DNA of 64,000 nt from DATFVA01 sp963771705. GTDB lineage: Bacteria; Bacteroidota; Ignavibacteria; Ignavibacteriales; Ignavibacteriaceae. Made by a program: the position numbers and the translations under genes. The stretch lies in contig CAVYUP010000014.1 of NCBI GenBank assembly GCA_963771705.1, positions 620,001 to 684,000 of the forward strand, in the 5' to 3' direction. The notes under the pieces were generated by a model. That model did not search any database. It had not been told where the DNA came from and saw only the letters and a list, made by a program, of their open reading frames with translations. Below are positions 26,329 through 35,291 of the stretch, piece by piece (the stretch's first letter is position 1; every line of letters starts with the position of its first letter).

Positions 26329-26685
26329 ATGAACAAGACGACATCCATGAGACGCAAATCAAATGAGGATTTTTTTGACAGGGTTTATGCTGTAGTAGAG
26401 AAAATTCCTTTCGGAAAAGTTACTACATATGGACACATTGCAGAGGTTTGCGGAATCAGGTCGGCCGCAAGGACCGTAGGCTGGGCCCTTAACGGAGCGA
26501 AGGAAACAGGACTTCCGTGCCACAGGGTAGTGAACAGATACGGCGCGCTCACAGGAAAAATGCACTTCGGTTCGCCGGACATAATGGAGGACCTGCTTCG
26601 TTCTGAAGGAGTTGAATTTAACGATGACGGATGCGTTAAGCTGGATAAATATTTATGGATTCCCCCGAAAAAACCAAATAGATAG
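26329..26685 (+). CDS. MGMT-family DNA alkyltransferase-like protein
   Basis: 118 residues from ATG 26329 (GAGGAAG upstream; an in-frame TTG at 26299 is less likely). Only the C-terminal DNA-binding domain of alkylguanine transferases is present: 'IPFGKVTTYGHIAEVCG', the Arg finger region 'RSAARTVGWALNG' and the active-site box 'LPCHRVVNR' with Cys64. Alkyltransferase-like proteins normally have Trp at this Cys, so this short form keeps the reactive residue and might still be a minimal methyltransferase. Probably cytosolic DNA repair. Confidence 0.88.
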   Translation: MNKTTSMRRKSNEDFFDRVYAVVEKIPFGKVTTYGHIAEVCGIRSAARTVGWALNGAKETGLPCHRVVNRYGALTGKMHFGSPDIMEDLLRSEGVEFNDDGCVKLDKYLWIPPKKPNR

Positions 26686-26809
26686 CAAGCTTTTTAATCC
26701 TTCTTATATCTCCAGACATTCTTTTTACCTGTTTATGACATTTCTATGACAAAACCGCACCCTCCGATGTCTAATTTAGCAACAAAAAATAAGAGCGAGG
26801 AGGCCCCGG

Positions 26810-27445
26810 ATGAACAGAATATTATTAGCAGCTGTTTTAATATTCATTTCGGTCAGCGTTGAGGCACAGGTAAGAAAGCTATCACAGAGGGAGAGTTACG
26901 GGGCGGGCAGTTTTGAAGCAAGGCTGAACACAGGCATCGGTTTAAGCTCCATTAAGGAAAACAGGCCCTTCAACAACTATATATATACTGGCAGTAACAG
27001 GGAGATATATTTTAATCTGAATACATCGATAGGATATTATATCATTGACGGGCTTTCAGTTGAGCCTGAACTGGGATTCAACCTTAATTTTGACGGCGTT
27101 ACAGCTATGGTAATTGGAAACCTCTGTTATACTTTCAATAACGATTCGAGATCCACATACCCTTTTGCAAAAGCCAGCTACGGTTTTACTGATATACTTA
27201 ATTACGCCAATTCTAATGCAGGAATATTTGAATCGCTAAATTATAAGGTAATTGGTGTCGGCGCCGGACTTAAGTTCCTTCAAACTTCCAGCAGAGCCTT
27301 CCTCTTAGAAATAACATACATGTACATCTCAGGTACTGACGGATATCCAGCGTACTATTATGTAGAAGATATACAGAAATACGAGGAAGTGGAAACAATT
27401 ATGTCAATAATTTCCATCTCTTTTGGTTATTCCTTTTCTTTTTAG
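26810..27445 (+). CDS. secreted outer-membrane beta-barrel-like protein
   Basis: 211 residues with a clear signal peptide (MNRILLAAVLIFISVSVEAQ) and a ribosome-binding site GAGGAGG. The mature part alternates polar and hydrophobic residues with aromatic ends ('GLKFLQTSSRAFLLEITYMY', final 'SISFGYSFSF'), as in eight-stranded outer-membrane barrels; the C-terminal Phe fits the barrel-assembly signal. No specific family recognised. Followed after 12 bp by a lipoprotein gene in the same operon. Confidence 0.75.
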   Translation: MNRILLAAVLIFISVSVEAQVRKLSQRESYGAGSFEARLNTGIGLSSIKENRPFNNYIYTGSNREIYFNLNTSIGYYIIDGLSVEPELGFNLNFDGVTAMVIGNLCYTFNNDSRSTYPFAKASYGFTDILNYANSNAGIFESLNYKVIGVGAGLKFLQTSSRAFLLEITYMYISGTDGYPAYYYVEDIQKYEEVETIMSIISISFGYSFSF

Positions 27446-27457
27446 GAGGGTAAAAAA

Positions 27458-29026
27458 ATGCGAGAACCCAAAAAAAATCATCTAGTCAATCTATCTCTAA
27501 TAGCGGTTATAAGTCTTTTAGTCATCCTTGCCTGTTGTTCCGGCAACAGGATTCAGAGACAGACCAGAGAATCTGAAGCATTAAGCTCCACCCGGAACCA
27601 GGATAGCATTTCTTCAACCAAGTTCCATATGAGGAACGGGGATGTTTACCTAATACAGGCGTGGAATTCAGATTCCACCAGGATATACGGTCATGGTTCC
27701 TTATTTGATTATAACCGTACTTTGGTGAAAGCCGGTGGTTTTGAAATACCACTGAAGGATATTGTTCTTGCAGAGACGAATTCAGTTGAAGCCTCAGCCA
27801 GTACATCCCTTATGCTGCTGCCGACAATTGTTACGGGCATTGCGGCAGGGATTTGTGCCGCCAATCCGAAAGCGTGCTTCGGTTCCTGTCCCACCTTTTA
27901 TACAAGCAGCGGAAAAGATTTCACAATCCAGGCAGAGGGATTCTCAGCATCAGTTTCAAGGTGTCTTGAAGAAGAGGATGTAGATGCTTTATACAACTAT
28001 GAAGCTGAAACACAGGACCTTGAACTTCTTTTAAGAAACGAAGCATATGAAACTCATTTTATACGTAAAGCTGAAGTACTAGCCGTTCCACGAAAAGAGG
28101 GAAACAGAGTATTCACGACAGGGAAGGGAAAATTCTTCGAAGTTAACCAGCTGATGAGTCCGGTTAGTATAGAAGGACCTGAAGGTGATTGTTCGGAACA
28201 GCTATGCAGTTATGACGGAAATGAGAGGCTATCTGCAGCAGATTCAAATGATCTTGCTCAAAAGGAAATAATTGAAATAGCATTTGATGAAGTGACAGCA
28301 GGGAAGAAAGGAATTGTGATTGCATCAAGACAATCATTATTGATGACTTACATATTCTACCAGGGGCTTTCCTTTATGGGGCACACGGCCGCAAATTATT
28401 TTGCGCAGCTTGAAAGGGATACTACCTCCTGGAAAAACATAATGAGAAATATACGCCGCAGCCTGGGGGGAATTGAGGTGTTTGTTAGTTCGGGCGAAAA
28501 AAGCTGGGAGAGGATAGGTGAGATGGGTGAATTTGGTCCTATAGCGAGCGACATAACAATATTACCGTTCGAATTAGTTTCAAGGTCAGGCGAGATGAAG
28601 GTAAAACTTATAATGACAAAGGGATTCTGGCGTGTGGACTACCTAGTTCTTGCAGACATAGAAAATGAAGTATTACCAGTACGTATAGCCCCAGATGAAT
28701 CTTACCCTAAAACAGATAGAAAGGGATCTGATATAATTGATCTTCTGCAGAATAATGATTCTATGCTGGTAACTTTTCCGGGCGACAAATATTTCCTTCA
28801 TTACAAGCTTCCTGAAAATCCTGATTCATTTGAATACTTTTTATCGTCCGGCGGCTATTACATCGAATGGATGAGAGAAGAATGGCTTAAAGACGAAGAC
28901 CCATTAATGGTTTATGAAATGTTCTTTAACCATCAAAAATATTTTAAAGATCTTGCACCCAGGTACAAAATGATTGAACCTGAGATGGAAGAATCTTTCC
29001 GGAGCAGTAAATATGTTACGCCATAA
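27458..29026 (+). CDS. large lipoprotein with CFGSCPTFY motif, unknown function
   Basis: 522 residues. Signal peptide ending in a lipobox (VILAC, Cys26; Cys27 follows). Residues about 50-100 form a small beta domain. A hydrophobic stretch (about 112-133) then leads to 'ACFGSCPTFY' and 'GKDFTIQAEGFSASVSRCLEEEDVDALY', a pattern I have seen in uncharacterised Bacteroidota/Ignavibacteria lipoproteins with this Cys-rich box. The later part carries 'AFDEVTAGKKGIVIASRQSLL' and a beta-rich C-terminus. There is no known catalytic motif. It sits between a barrel-like protein and another lipoprotein, which suggests an outer-membrane assembly. RBS AGGAGG before ATG. Confidence 0.7.
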   Translation: MREPKKNHLVNLSLIAVISLLVILACCSGNRIQRQTRESEALSSTRNQDSISSTKFHMRNGDVYLIQAWNSDSTRIYGHGSLFDYNRTLVKAGGFEIPLKDIVLAETNSVEASASTSLMLLPTIVTGIAAGICAANPKACFGSCPTFYTSSGKDFTIQAEGFSASVSRCLEEEDVDALYNYEAETQDLELLLRNEAYETHFIRKAEVLAVPRKEGNRVFTTGKGKFFEVNQLMSPVSIEGPEGDCSEQLCSYDGNERLSAADSNDLAQKEIIEIAFDEVTAGKKGIVIASRQSLLMTYIFYQGLSFMGHTAANYFAQLERDTTSWKNIMRNIRRSLGGIEVFVSSGEKSWERIGEMGEFGPIASDITILPFELVSRSGEMKVKLIMTKGFWRVDYLVLADIENEVLPVRIAPDESYPKTDRKGSDIIDLLQNNDSMLVTFPGDKYFLHYKLPENPDSFEYFLSSGGYYIEWMREEWLKDEDPLMVYEMFFNHQKYFKDLAPRYKMIEPEMEESFRSSKYVTP

Positions 29027-29579
29027 ATCAACTTACCTTTTACTGGCTGCGGCATTCCTTATATGCGGATGCAGCAGGTCATTTGCCCCGGACGGCTGGC
29101 TGCCTGAAACAGAAGTTTATACGACGAATCTGTATGGGGGATGGATGACACTTCTGGTGATCTCAGACTCCATTCCAGAAAAAAAAGAAGCCTATGAATA
29201 CAAGGGGGAATTTCTTGCGGTTGATTCTCTGAATGTTTATCTGCTGGCCGATTCCGCTTATACTGTGAAAAAAGATGAGGTAAAGGATGCGCTGCTTGAA
29301 CTTGATGAAAAGAACTCCGGAAAATATGCCTTATGGGGAGCTGCTTTTCTTCTGACTCCCGTTGTGAATGGGATAATATCGATTATTACAGCACCTATAG
29401 GAATAATCTCGGGTTTTGGAGCAGCTTCAATAGAATCGGGAAGAGACAGATACCAGGTTTCGTACCCTGATGAAAGATATTGGAATGAGGTCAGTAAATT
29501 TTCAAGATTCCCTCAGGGAATTCCTGAGGGAATAGAATTAAACAGGGTAAGGCCGAAAGCACTAACTATTTCTGATTGA
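29013..29579 (+). CDS. small lipoprotein, unknown function
   Basis: 188 residues from ATG 29013, which gives a proper lipoprotein signal peptide (LLLAAAFLICGC, Cys20) and has GGAG upstream; it overlaps the previous gene by 14 bp. Contains a short beta domain ('YKGEFLAVDSLNVYLLADS') resembling the segment at 50-100 of the preceding lipoprotein ('FHMRNGDVYLIQAWNSDS'), then a hydrophobic Gly/Ile-rich hairpin (about 108-145). No family recognised. Converges on the DUF5668-type gene with 3 bp between stops. Confidence 0.7.
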   Translation: MLRHKSTYLLLAAAFLICGCSRSFAPDGWLPETEVYTTNLYGGWMTLLVISDSIPEKKEAYEYKGEFLAVDSLNVYLLADSAYTVKKDEVKDALLELDEKNSGKYALWGAAFLLTPVVNGIISIITAPIGIISGFGAASIESGRDRYQVSYPDERYWNEVSKFSRFPQGIPEGIELNRVRPKALTISD

Positions 29580-29582
29580 AAA

Positions 29583-30524
29583 TCACCATTCGCTGGTATA
29601 ACGATTGACTTCGAGCGACGACACTCCCGAGTCGATCTTTATATAGATTTTGTTAGACGATGAATCAAAATTATCTGTGCGGTAAAGGTCGGAATTTATT
29701 TTAGTAAAACCTCTGAACTTTTCTGAGTTCAGACCCCCGTCCGTTCTTATTTCACAGCCCGAACCTTCGGGTATATTTATATCTACATCTGAAGCGCCCG
29801 TTTCTATATCTACATCAGTACGCCGCGTATTGCTTCCAAGCTTCACTTTAAAGGATGCCGCGCCCATGCTGATATCCAGGTTCCTTACTTTAACAGGGGA
29901 GAGGTCGAGGTTAAGGGCTGAAGCGCCCACATCAAAATTCATATCCCATTCAGGCTGAGGATTGAAATACATTTCAACACGGTTCCTGATAGAGTGCAGT
30001 CCTACCCTTATTTTGGTCTTTTTCATCTTCATTTCAAGGGATGCCTTATCACCAGCAACCAGATTATTCAGCTCATAATTATTTTTTACCCCTTCAGTAT
30101 GCGCATAAAAAAGATCAGCAGCACTATCAGAAAAAGAAGTAAAAGTTCCTGCACCGGCTTTGAAATAAAAAACCGCAGTCTTTATAGAATCTGAATAAGG
30201 CTCGGTATAATCCGTAAATTCATATTTGTAATCTGACTCAGGACCGTTGTCGAAGACGATATCGAAATCGCCGGTTGTAAGGTGGACCACTGTTTTGAAC
30301 GAGGCATAAAGACTAACCGCGAGCACTATGCCGGCAAGACCAGCAACAAAGACCCTGGCCGTATTATTCTTAACCATAATTGCGATACCCCAAAGGATAA
30401 ACACAAGCGGCCATAGTTTCCACAAGCCTTCCCAATCCCAATAGAGACCGGAGAAATTGTTAACCAGTATTAAAATACCGAGAGTTACAAATAAGAGTCC
30501 CCAGAACAAATGTTTTGCTTTCAT
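29583..30524 (-). CDS. DUF5668/LiaF-like membrane protein with toast-rack-like domain
   Basis: 313 residues. Three or four short N-terminal helices including 'LFWGLLFVTLGILILVNN' and 'LWPLVFILWGIAIMV', then an extracytoplasmic repetitive beta region (about 95-313) with 'DVGASALNLDLSPVKVRNLDISMGAAS' and 'DIETGASDVDINIPEGSG', as in the LiaF C-terminal or 'toast-rack' domain. Members of this group often sit with PspC proteins and sense envelope stress; here the PspC gene is 16 bp upstream in the same operon. Confidence 0.85.
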   Translation of the reverse strand: MKAKHLFWGLLFVTLGILILVNNFSGLYWDWEGLWKLWPLVFILWGIAIMVKNNTARVFVAGLAGIVLAVSLYASFKTVVHLTTGDFDIVFDNGPESDYKYEFTDYTEPYSDSIKTAVFYFKAGAGTFTSFSDSAADLFYAHTEGVKNNYELNNLVAGDKASLEMKMKKTKIRVGLHSIRNRVEMYFNPQPEWDMNFDVGASALNLDLSPVKVRNLDISMGAASFKVKLGSNTRRTDVDIETGASDVDINIPEGSGCEIRTDGGLNSEKFRGFTKINSDLYRTDNFDSSSNKIYIKIDSGVSSLEVNRYTSEW

Positions 30525-30540
30525 TATAATTTCCTATTGA

Positions 30541-31044
30541 TTATTTCCTGGCATTAAGAAGCAGGCCGACACCGACCGCAACAAGCAACAGCGGCCAGAA
30601 ATCACCGAAATGTATACGTGGTACAAAATTATCGAGCAAAAAGAGCAATCCCACCCCAACCAAAACAACACCAAAAATGGACGATCTTTTATGCTTCTGT
30701 TCTGCCATAGCCTGGTAGTACTTCTGGTAGTCGGGTTGTGCTGATTCCTCTCCCTGCGAACCTGATTCTGTTCCTGCTGTTTCAGGGTTACCTTCAGTAC
30801 CGGGTTTACTTTCGGTACCAGGGATACCGCCTGATCCTGCATTCGGAGATGCAAAAGCGTACGGCTCTTCAGGGACCACTATCCAGAGAATAATATAAGC
30901 CAGCACTCCCGCGCCTCCGGCGAACAAGCTGACGACGAATATAATACGTACGAGTGTAGGGTCTATTGCGAAGTATTCTGCAAGGCCTCCAGCAACACCA
31001 CCCAGCATTTTATCTCTATTCGAGCGATATAATTTTTTGTTCAT
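30541..31044 (-). CDS. PspC-domain membrane protein
   Basis: 167 residues. PspC domain at the N-terminus (2-61: 'LYRSNRDKMLGGVAGGLAEYF', 'PTLVRIIFV', 'YIILWIVVPEE'), a low-complexity Gly/Glu/Ser/Thr linker (about 66-105), then two C-terminal helices of the DUF5668 type ('FGVVLVGVGLLFLLDN', 'FWPLLLVAVGVGLLL'). Likely an envelope-stress partner of the downstream toast-rack protein. No PspA, PspB or PspF gene is present here. Confidence 0.9.
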   Translation of the reverse strand: MNKKLYRSNRDKMLGGVAGGLAEYFAIDPTLVRIIFVVSLFAGGAGVLAYIILWIVVPEEPYAFASPNAGSGGIPGTESKPGTEGNPETAGTESGSQGEESAQPDYQKYYQAMAEQKHKRSSIFGVVLVGVGLLFLLDNFVPRIHFGDFWPLLLVAVGVGLLLNARK

Positions 31045-31286
31045 TCTGAACCTCCAGGAAAATCTATTTTATTAACCACTCAAATAATAAAAAAATAAAG
31101 ACTTATATGTTGAAGTATATTATTAACGGCTCTATTTAATTAGAACCGGTGAATATATAGTATAACAGAAAGTGCGGTATAACAGGATGGAACAATGGAC
31201 AAACGGCAGGGTACTATGGAACTAATCGATTAACATTGTTTAATGGCTGCCGCTTTTTTATTTTTGTTTTTAATTTGTTTTGAGAT

Positions 31287-32924
31287 ATGAAAATAGCTGT
31301 CTGTCAATCGAATAATATTATAGGCGATATCCAGGGGAATAAAGCGAGGATCCTTGCCGGATACGGCCGGGGAGTAGATGACGGTGCTGAGCTGGTTATC
31401 TTTCCTGAGTTAACGCTTACCGGATACCCTCCTCTTGATCTTGTTGAAAAAAAGGAATTCAGGCAGGCTGTAATTAAAGCCGCTGAAGAAATAGCTGAAC
31501 AGACCGGCAGGACTGGTCTCCTATTCGGTTCCATAACCGAAGATGACGACAATATAGGGACAGATATTCACAACTCAGCCGTATTATGCCACGACGGGAA
31601 GATACAGTTTGTACAGCATAAGTCGCTCATTCCCAATTATGATGTATTCGATGAAATGAGGTATTTCGATGCCGCAAAGGAAAATCATATTTATGAGTTT
31701 AGAGGGGAGAAGCTGGGAATATCTATTTGTGAGGATATATGGAACGATGCGGACTACTGGCACATAAGGAGATACAATGTTGATCCAGTTGAAAATCTTA
31801 TAAAAGAAGGAGCAAGTATTCTACTGAATATTTCTGCCAGTCCTTACGCTTATGGAAAAAGAGAAGACCGGAAAAAGATGCTATCTGTGCTAACCCGCCA
31901 GAATAAAATCCCACTTATTTATACCTGTTTCGTAGGCGCCCAGACAGAGCTTATCTTTGACGGAGCCAGTATGTGTATGGATAAAGACGGGGAACTAGTA
32001 CTAATGGGGGAAGCATTCAGTGAAGATTATTTTATTTATGAAACAAAAGAGCCGCTTGAACCGATACATAACGCGGAAAGGAGTTTTGAAGAAGAAATTC
32101 ATGACGCGCTGATATTCGGTCTGAGGGAATATTGTACGAAGCTTGGCTTCAAAAAAGTTGTGCTTGGACTAAGCGGCGGAATAGATTCTGCTTTAGTTGC
32201 ATACATAGCGGTGAAGGCGCTCGGCAGGGATAATGTTCACGTTCTTTTCATGCCTTCGAAATACTCCTCCTCCGGGAGCCTAACCGATGCGAAGAAACTT
32301 GCCGTGAATCTGGGCATCTCATCTACAAAGATCACTATTCATTCTGTAATCAGCAAGATGGAAGAGAAACTGACGCATGCCTTTCAGCTTGATATTGCTG
32401 GAATAACTGAAGAAAACCTGCAGGCAAGAATACGTGGAATGTACCTGATGGCTTACTCAAACAAGTTTGGAAATTTACTTTTAACGACGGGAAATAAATC
32501 TGAGATTGCAGTCGGTTATGCTACATTATATGGAGATATGGCTGGAGGACTGGCAGTGATTGGCGATCTGTACAAAACGGAAGTTTATAAAATTGCGGAA
32601 TTTATTAACCGTAAAGAGGAAATTATTCCTACGGAGATTATTAAAAAAGCACCATCCGCCGAATTAAAAGAAGGCCAGAAAGATCAGGATACTCTTCCTG
32701 AATATGGACTACTTGATAAGATATTAAGAATGTACCTTGAAGAAAACAAGGAATACAACGAAATTAGCAGTATTGTTGGTGATAAAGATACGGTTATGAA
32801 AGTATTAAGGATGGTCGATCATAATGAATTTAAAAGAAAGCAGTCGGCCCCCGTATTAAGAGTTTCCAAAAAAGCATTCGGTTACGGAAGAAGATATCCG
32901 ATTGTGCAGGGGTGGAGAAAATAA
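31287..32924 (+). CDS. nadE: glutamine-dependent NAD+ synthetase
   Basis: 545 residues. N-terminal nitrilase-fold glutaminase with the triad Glu41 ('FPELTLTGYPP'), Lys112 ('HKSLIPN') and Cys148 ('SICEDIW'). C-terminal synthetase with the ATP-pyrophosphatase P-loop SGGIDS (296-301), plus 'TTGNKSEIAVGYATLYGDMAGG'. Converts nicotinic acid adenine dinucleotide, ATP and glutamine to NAD+. The usual length for the two-domain bacterial form. Followed by dsbD after 28 bp, so probably cotranscribed. Confidence 0.95.
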   Translation: MKIAVCQSNNIIGDIQGNKARILAGYGRGVDDGAELVIFPELTLTGYPPLDLVEKKEFRQAVIKAAEEIAEQTGRTGLLFGSITEDDDNIGTDIHNSAVLCHDGKIQFVQHKSLIPNYDVFDEMRYFDAAKENHIYEFRGEKLGISICEDIWNDADYWHIRRYNVDPVENLIKEGASILLNISASPYAYGKREDRKKMLSVLTRQNKIPLIYTCFVGAQTELIFDGASMCMDKDGELVLMGEAFSEDYFIYETKEPLEPIHNAERSFEEEIHDALIFGLREYCTKLGFKKVVLGLSGGIDSALVAYIAVKALGRDNVHVLFMPSKYSSSGSLTDAKKLAVNLGISSTKITIHSVISKMEEKLTHAFQLDIAGITEENLQARIRGMYLMAYSNKFGNLLLTTGNKSEIAVGYATLYGDMAGGLAVIGDLYKTEVYKIAEFINRKEEIIPTEIIKKAPSAELKEGQKDQDTLPEYGLLDKILRMYLEENKEYNEISSIVGDKDTVMKVLRMVDHNEFKRKQSAPVLRVSKKAFGYGRRYPIVQGWRK

Positions 32925-32952
32925 TTATTATTAACCAGTAGGAAAGTATTCA

Positions 32953-34725
32953 ATGAAAAGACGCAGCATTTTCCTGGCAGTATTATTCTTTATCTTTGTT
33001 GCAGGTTATTCCGTGTCATTCGGGCAGCCGGGCGGAGCCGCAAAGCCCGTACACCTTCTGACGTATCAGTCATTTGATAAAGTCTACCCCGGCTCTGAGT
33101 TTAAGGTAGCGGTAAAGGTAATGGTTGACAGCGGATGGCATATAAACTCCGATAAACCGCATGAAGATTTTTTGATACCATCCCAGTTCTCAGTGGATAC
33201 CTCTGTATTTCATCTGGTAAAGGTGGCTTACCCTCAGGCACAGGACATAAAACTGGAAATTTCAGAAACACCGCTTTCCGTATGGGAGAGCGAAGTATAT
33301 GTAGCTGCGCTGGTAAAGGCTCCTGACAGTCTTACCCCGGGAAAGTATACACTGCCTGTATACCTTGATTACCAGGCGTGTAACAATATGACCTGTATGC
33401 CACCCAATACGGCAAAGAATTCCATTGTAGTTGAGATTGCTGATAAACAGTCGGTAGTAAACCAGATAAATCAGGACGTATTTGACAAAGTAAACCTGGA
33501 AGCCAGCTCTCAAGCAGCGGCACCTGATAAATCAGACGACACGATCTCATCAATGCTGGAAGGAAACGGACTGATAATAGGATTATTTTTCGTCTTCCTG
33601 GGGGGCCTCGCATTAAACCTTACTCCATGTGTTTATCCTCTGATTCCGATTACGATTGGATTTTTCGGAGGTCAGAGTGAAGGGAAGACAAGCAGACTGG
33701 TGGGGATGGGACTCCTTTTCGTTGTAGGAATGGCGGTTACATACTCGGTTATCGGGGTGATAACGGCATTAACCGGATCTGTATTCGGGGCGCTGCTTCA
33801 AAACCCGATTGTAATAATCCTTATCGCATTAATTTTTGTAGTGCTTTCACTGAGCATGTTCGGTGTATACGAGTTCAAACTTCCCGATTCATGGGTTGCT
33901 AAAGCAGGCGGAGCAAAAGGGGGGTTATACGGAGCTTTCTTTATGGGACTGACTATGGGTATTGTTGCGGCACCATGCATCGGCCCTTTCGTACTTGGAC
34001 TTGTTACTTATACAGCGGCCAAGGCAGATCCATTCTTCGGTTTCCTATTATTCTTCGTACTGGCTGTTGGTCTGGGAACTCCTTATCTATTCCTGGCAAT
34101 TTTCTCAGGAAAGATCAAAAAGCTTCCGCGTGCAGGCGAATGGATGGATGCCGTTAAGCATATATTCGGATTAATTCTTATAGGTATGGCGATCTATTTC
34201 CTTCTTCCGCTTCTCCCTAAATCAATAACACCGTTCCTGCTTCCGGCATTTATGATAATATCTGCAGTATACCTGTTTTTCTTCGATAAGAATGCAAACA
34301 GCGTTAAGGGATTCAGAATATTTAAGATAGTGTTTTCAATTGTTCTCGTTGTTACAGCCATATACTGGTTAATACCTTCCGAGAAACAGTCGATTAAATG
34401 GCAGCCCTATACTTCAAATGTGAGCGCAGCATCAAATAAGGCCAAGATAATTGATTTTTATGCGGACTGGTGTATTCCATGTAAGGAACTTGATGCTATG
34501 ACCTTCTCGGACCCCAAAGTTATAACTGAAGCTAAAAGATTTGAAGCATATAAAGCAGATATGACGAAATCTCTTTCTGACGAAGTTTCAACCTTGAGGA
34601 ACAAGTATAAAATAGTCGGTGTACCCACGGTACTAATTATTAATTCCAAAGGAGAGGAAGTGGAGAGGATTACAGGATTTGTAAGCTCAAATGAATTCCT
34701 GAAGATAATTGAGAACGTAGATTAG
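32953..34725 (+). CDS. dsbD: thiol:disulfide interchange protein DsbD
   Basis: 590 residues. Signal peptide (1-25), N-terminal periplasmic domain with a cysteine pair Cys143/Cys148 ('CNNMTCMPP'), a CcdA-like eight-helix core (about 195-455) with the redox cysteines Cys226 ('LTPCVYP') and Cys342 ('AAPCIGP'), and a C-terminal thioredoxin domain with Cys507-x2-Cys510 ('DWCIPCK'). Carries reducing power from cytosolic thioredoxin to the periplasm. All three cysteine pairs are intact. RBS AGGAAA. Downstream of nadE. Confidence 0.95.
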   Translation: MKRRSIFLAVLFFIFVAGYSVSFGQPGGAAKPVHLLTYQSFDKVYPGSEFKVAVKVMVDSGWHINSDKPHEDFLIPSQFSVDTSVFHLVKVAYPQAQDIKLEISETPLSVWESEVYVAALVKAPDSLTPGKYTLPVYLDYQACNNMTCMPPNTAKNSIVVEIADKQSVVNQINQDVFDKVNLEASSQAAAPDKSDDTISSMLEGNGLIIGLFFVFLGGLALNLTPCVYPLIPITIGFFGGQSEGKTSRLVGMGLLFVVGMAVTYSVIGVITALTGSVFGALLQNPIVIILIALIFVVLSLSMFGVYEFKLPDSWVAKAGGAKGGLYGAFFMGLTMGIVAAPCIGPFVLGLVTYTAAKADPFFGFLLFFVLAVGLGTPYLFLAIFSGKIKKLPRAGEWMDAVKHIFGLILIGMAIYFLLPLLPKSITPFLLPAFMIISAVYLFFFDKNANSVKGFRIFKIVFSIVLVVTAIYWLIPSEKQSIKWQPYTSNVSAASNKAKIIDFYADWCIPCKELDAMTFSDPKVITEAKRFEAYKADMTKSLSDEVSTLRNKYKIVGVPTVLIINSKGEEVERITGFVSSNEFLKIIENVD

Positions 34726-35291
34726 ACCTGAACCCCGAGCGAAATTGCGGGTAAGATATGAACAGCAGCGAACCTACGACGTGCGCTGAAAGTTTAGAAT
34801 ATGGGTCCGGAATACGTTATTCTATTAACTGATTGGCTTGAAGCCCGAGAGGCATAATAGATAAGTTCAGAATGACATATTGTCGCCGGAGTAACGCCGC
34901 GGCAGCAGCTAGAATTTCATATTGATATTATGGCGATAAAGGGCCGTTCGGGCTGTCCAGACGACTCGAGGTTAAAATTTATCTGCGTACAGCGGCGTGG
35001 AAGGAACGGTCCGTTCAAGAAGGCAAAACCGCTTTTGGAACGGCCTCATAGAACAAATAAACACAAAAACCTTCAAATTCTTTCTTATAACTAAAAAATT
35101 TTTTCCATAATTGAGAATTATAAATATAGTTCTTATGTATCTCTTTGCGGGTTCTTTATCTATATAAAGTCTATTTATTCAAAAATAAAGATTTCACGGC
35201 CACCCGCCTCTTCACCTGCATGGCACGGATTATGGATAACCAGATACATTAAAAAATAATTACATATCATCAAAAAATTTAAGATGAGAAG
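34726..35291. other. intergenic region with GAACGG/CCGTTC inverted repeats
   Basis: 566 bp without a gene. The first part (34726-34940) shows no clear structure. Then GGCCGTTC (34942-34949) and GAACGGCC (35038-35045) can pair, and between them lies a perfect 13-base palindrome GAACGGTCCGTTC (35004-35016), giving four alternating half-sites. The last 200 bp are AT-rich and should hold the korA promoter. There is no T-run after the hairpin, so it is not a simple terminator for dsbD. Confidence 0.5.
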
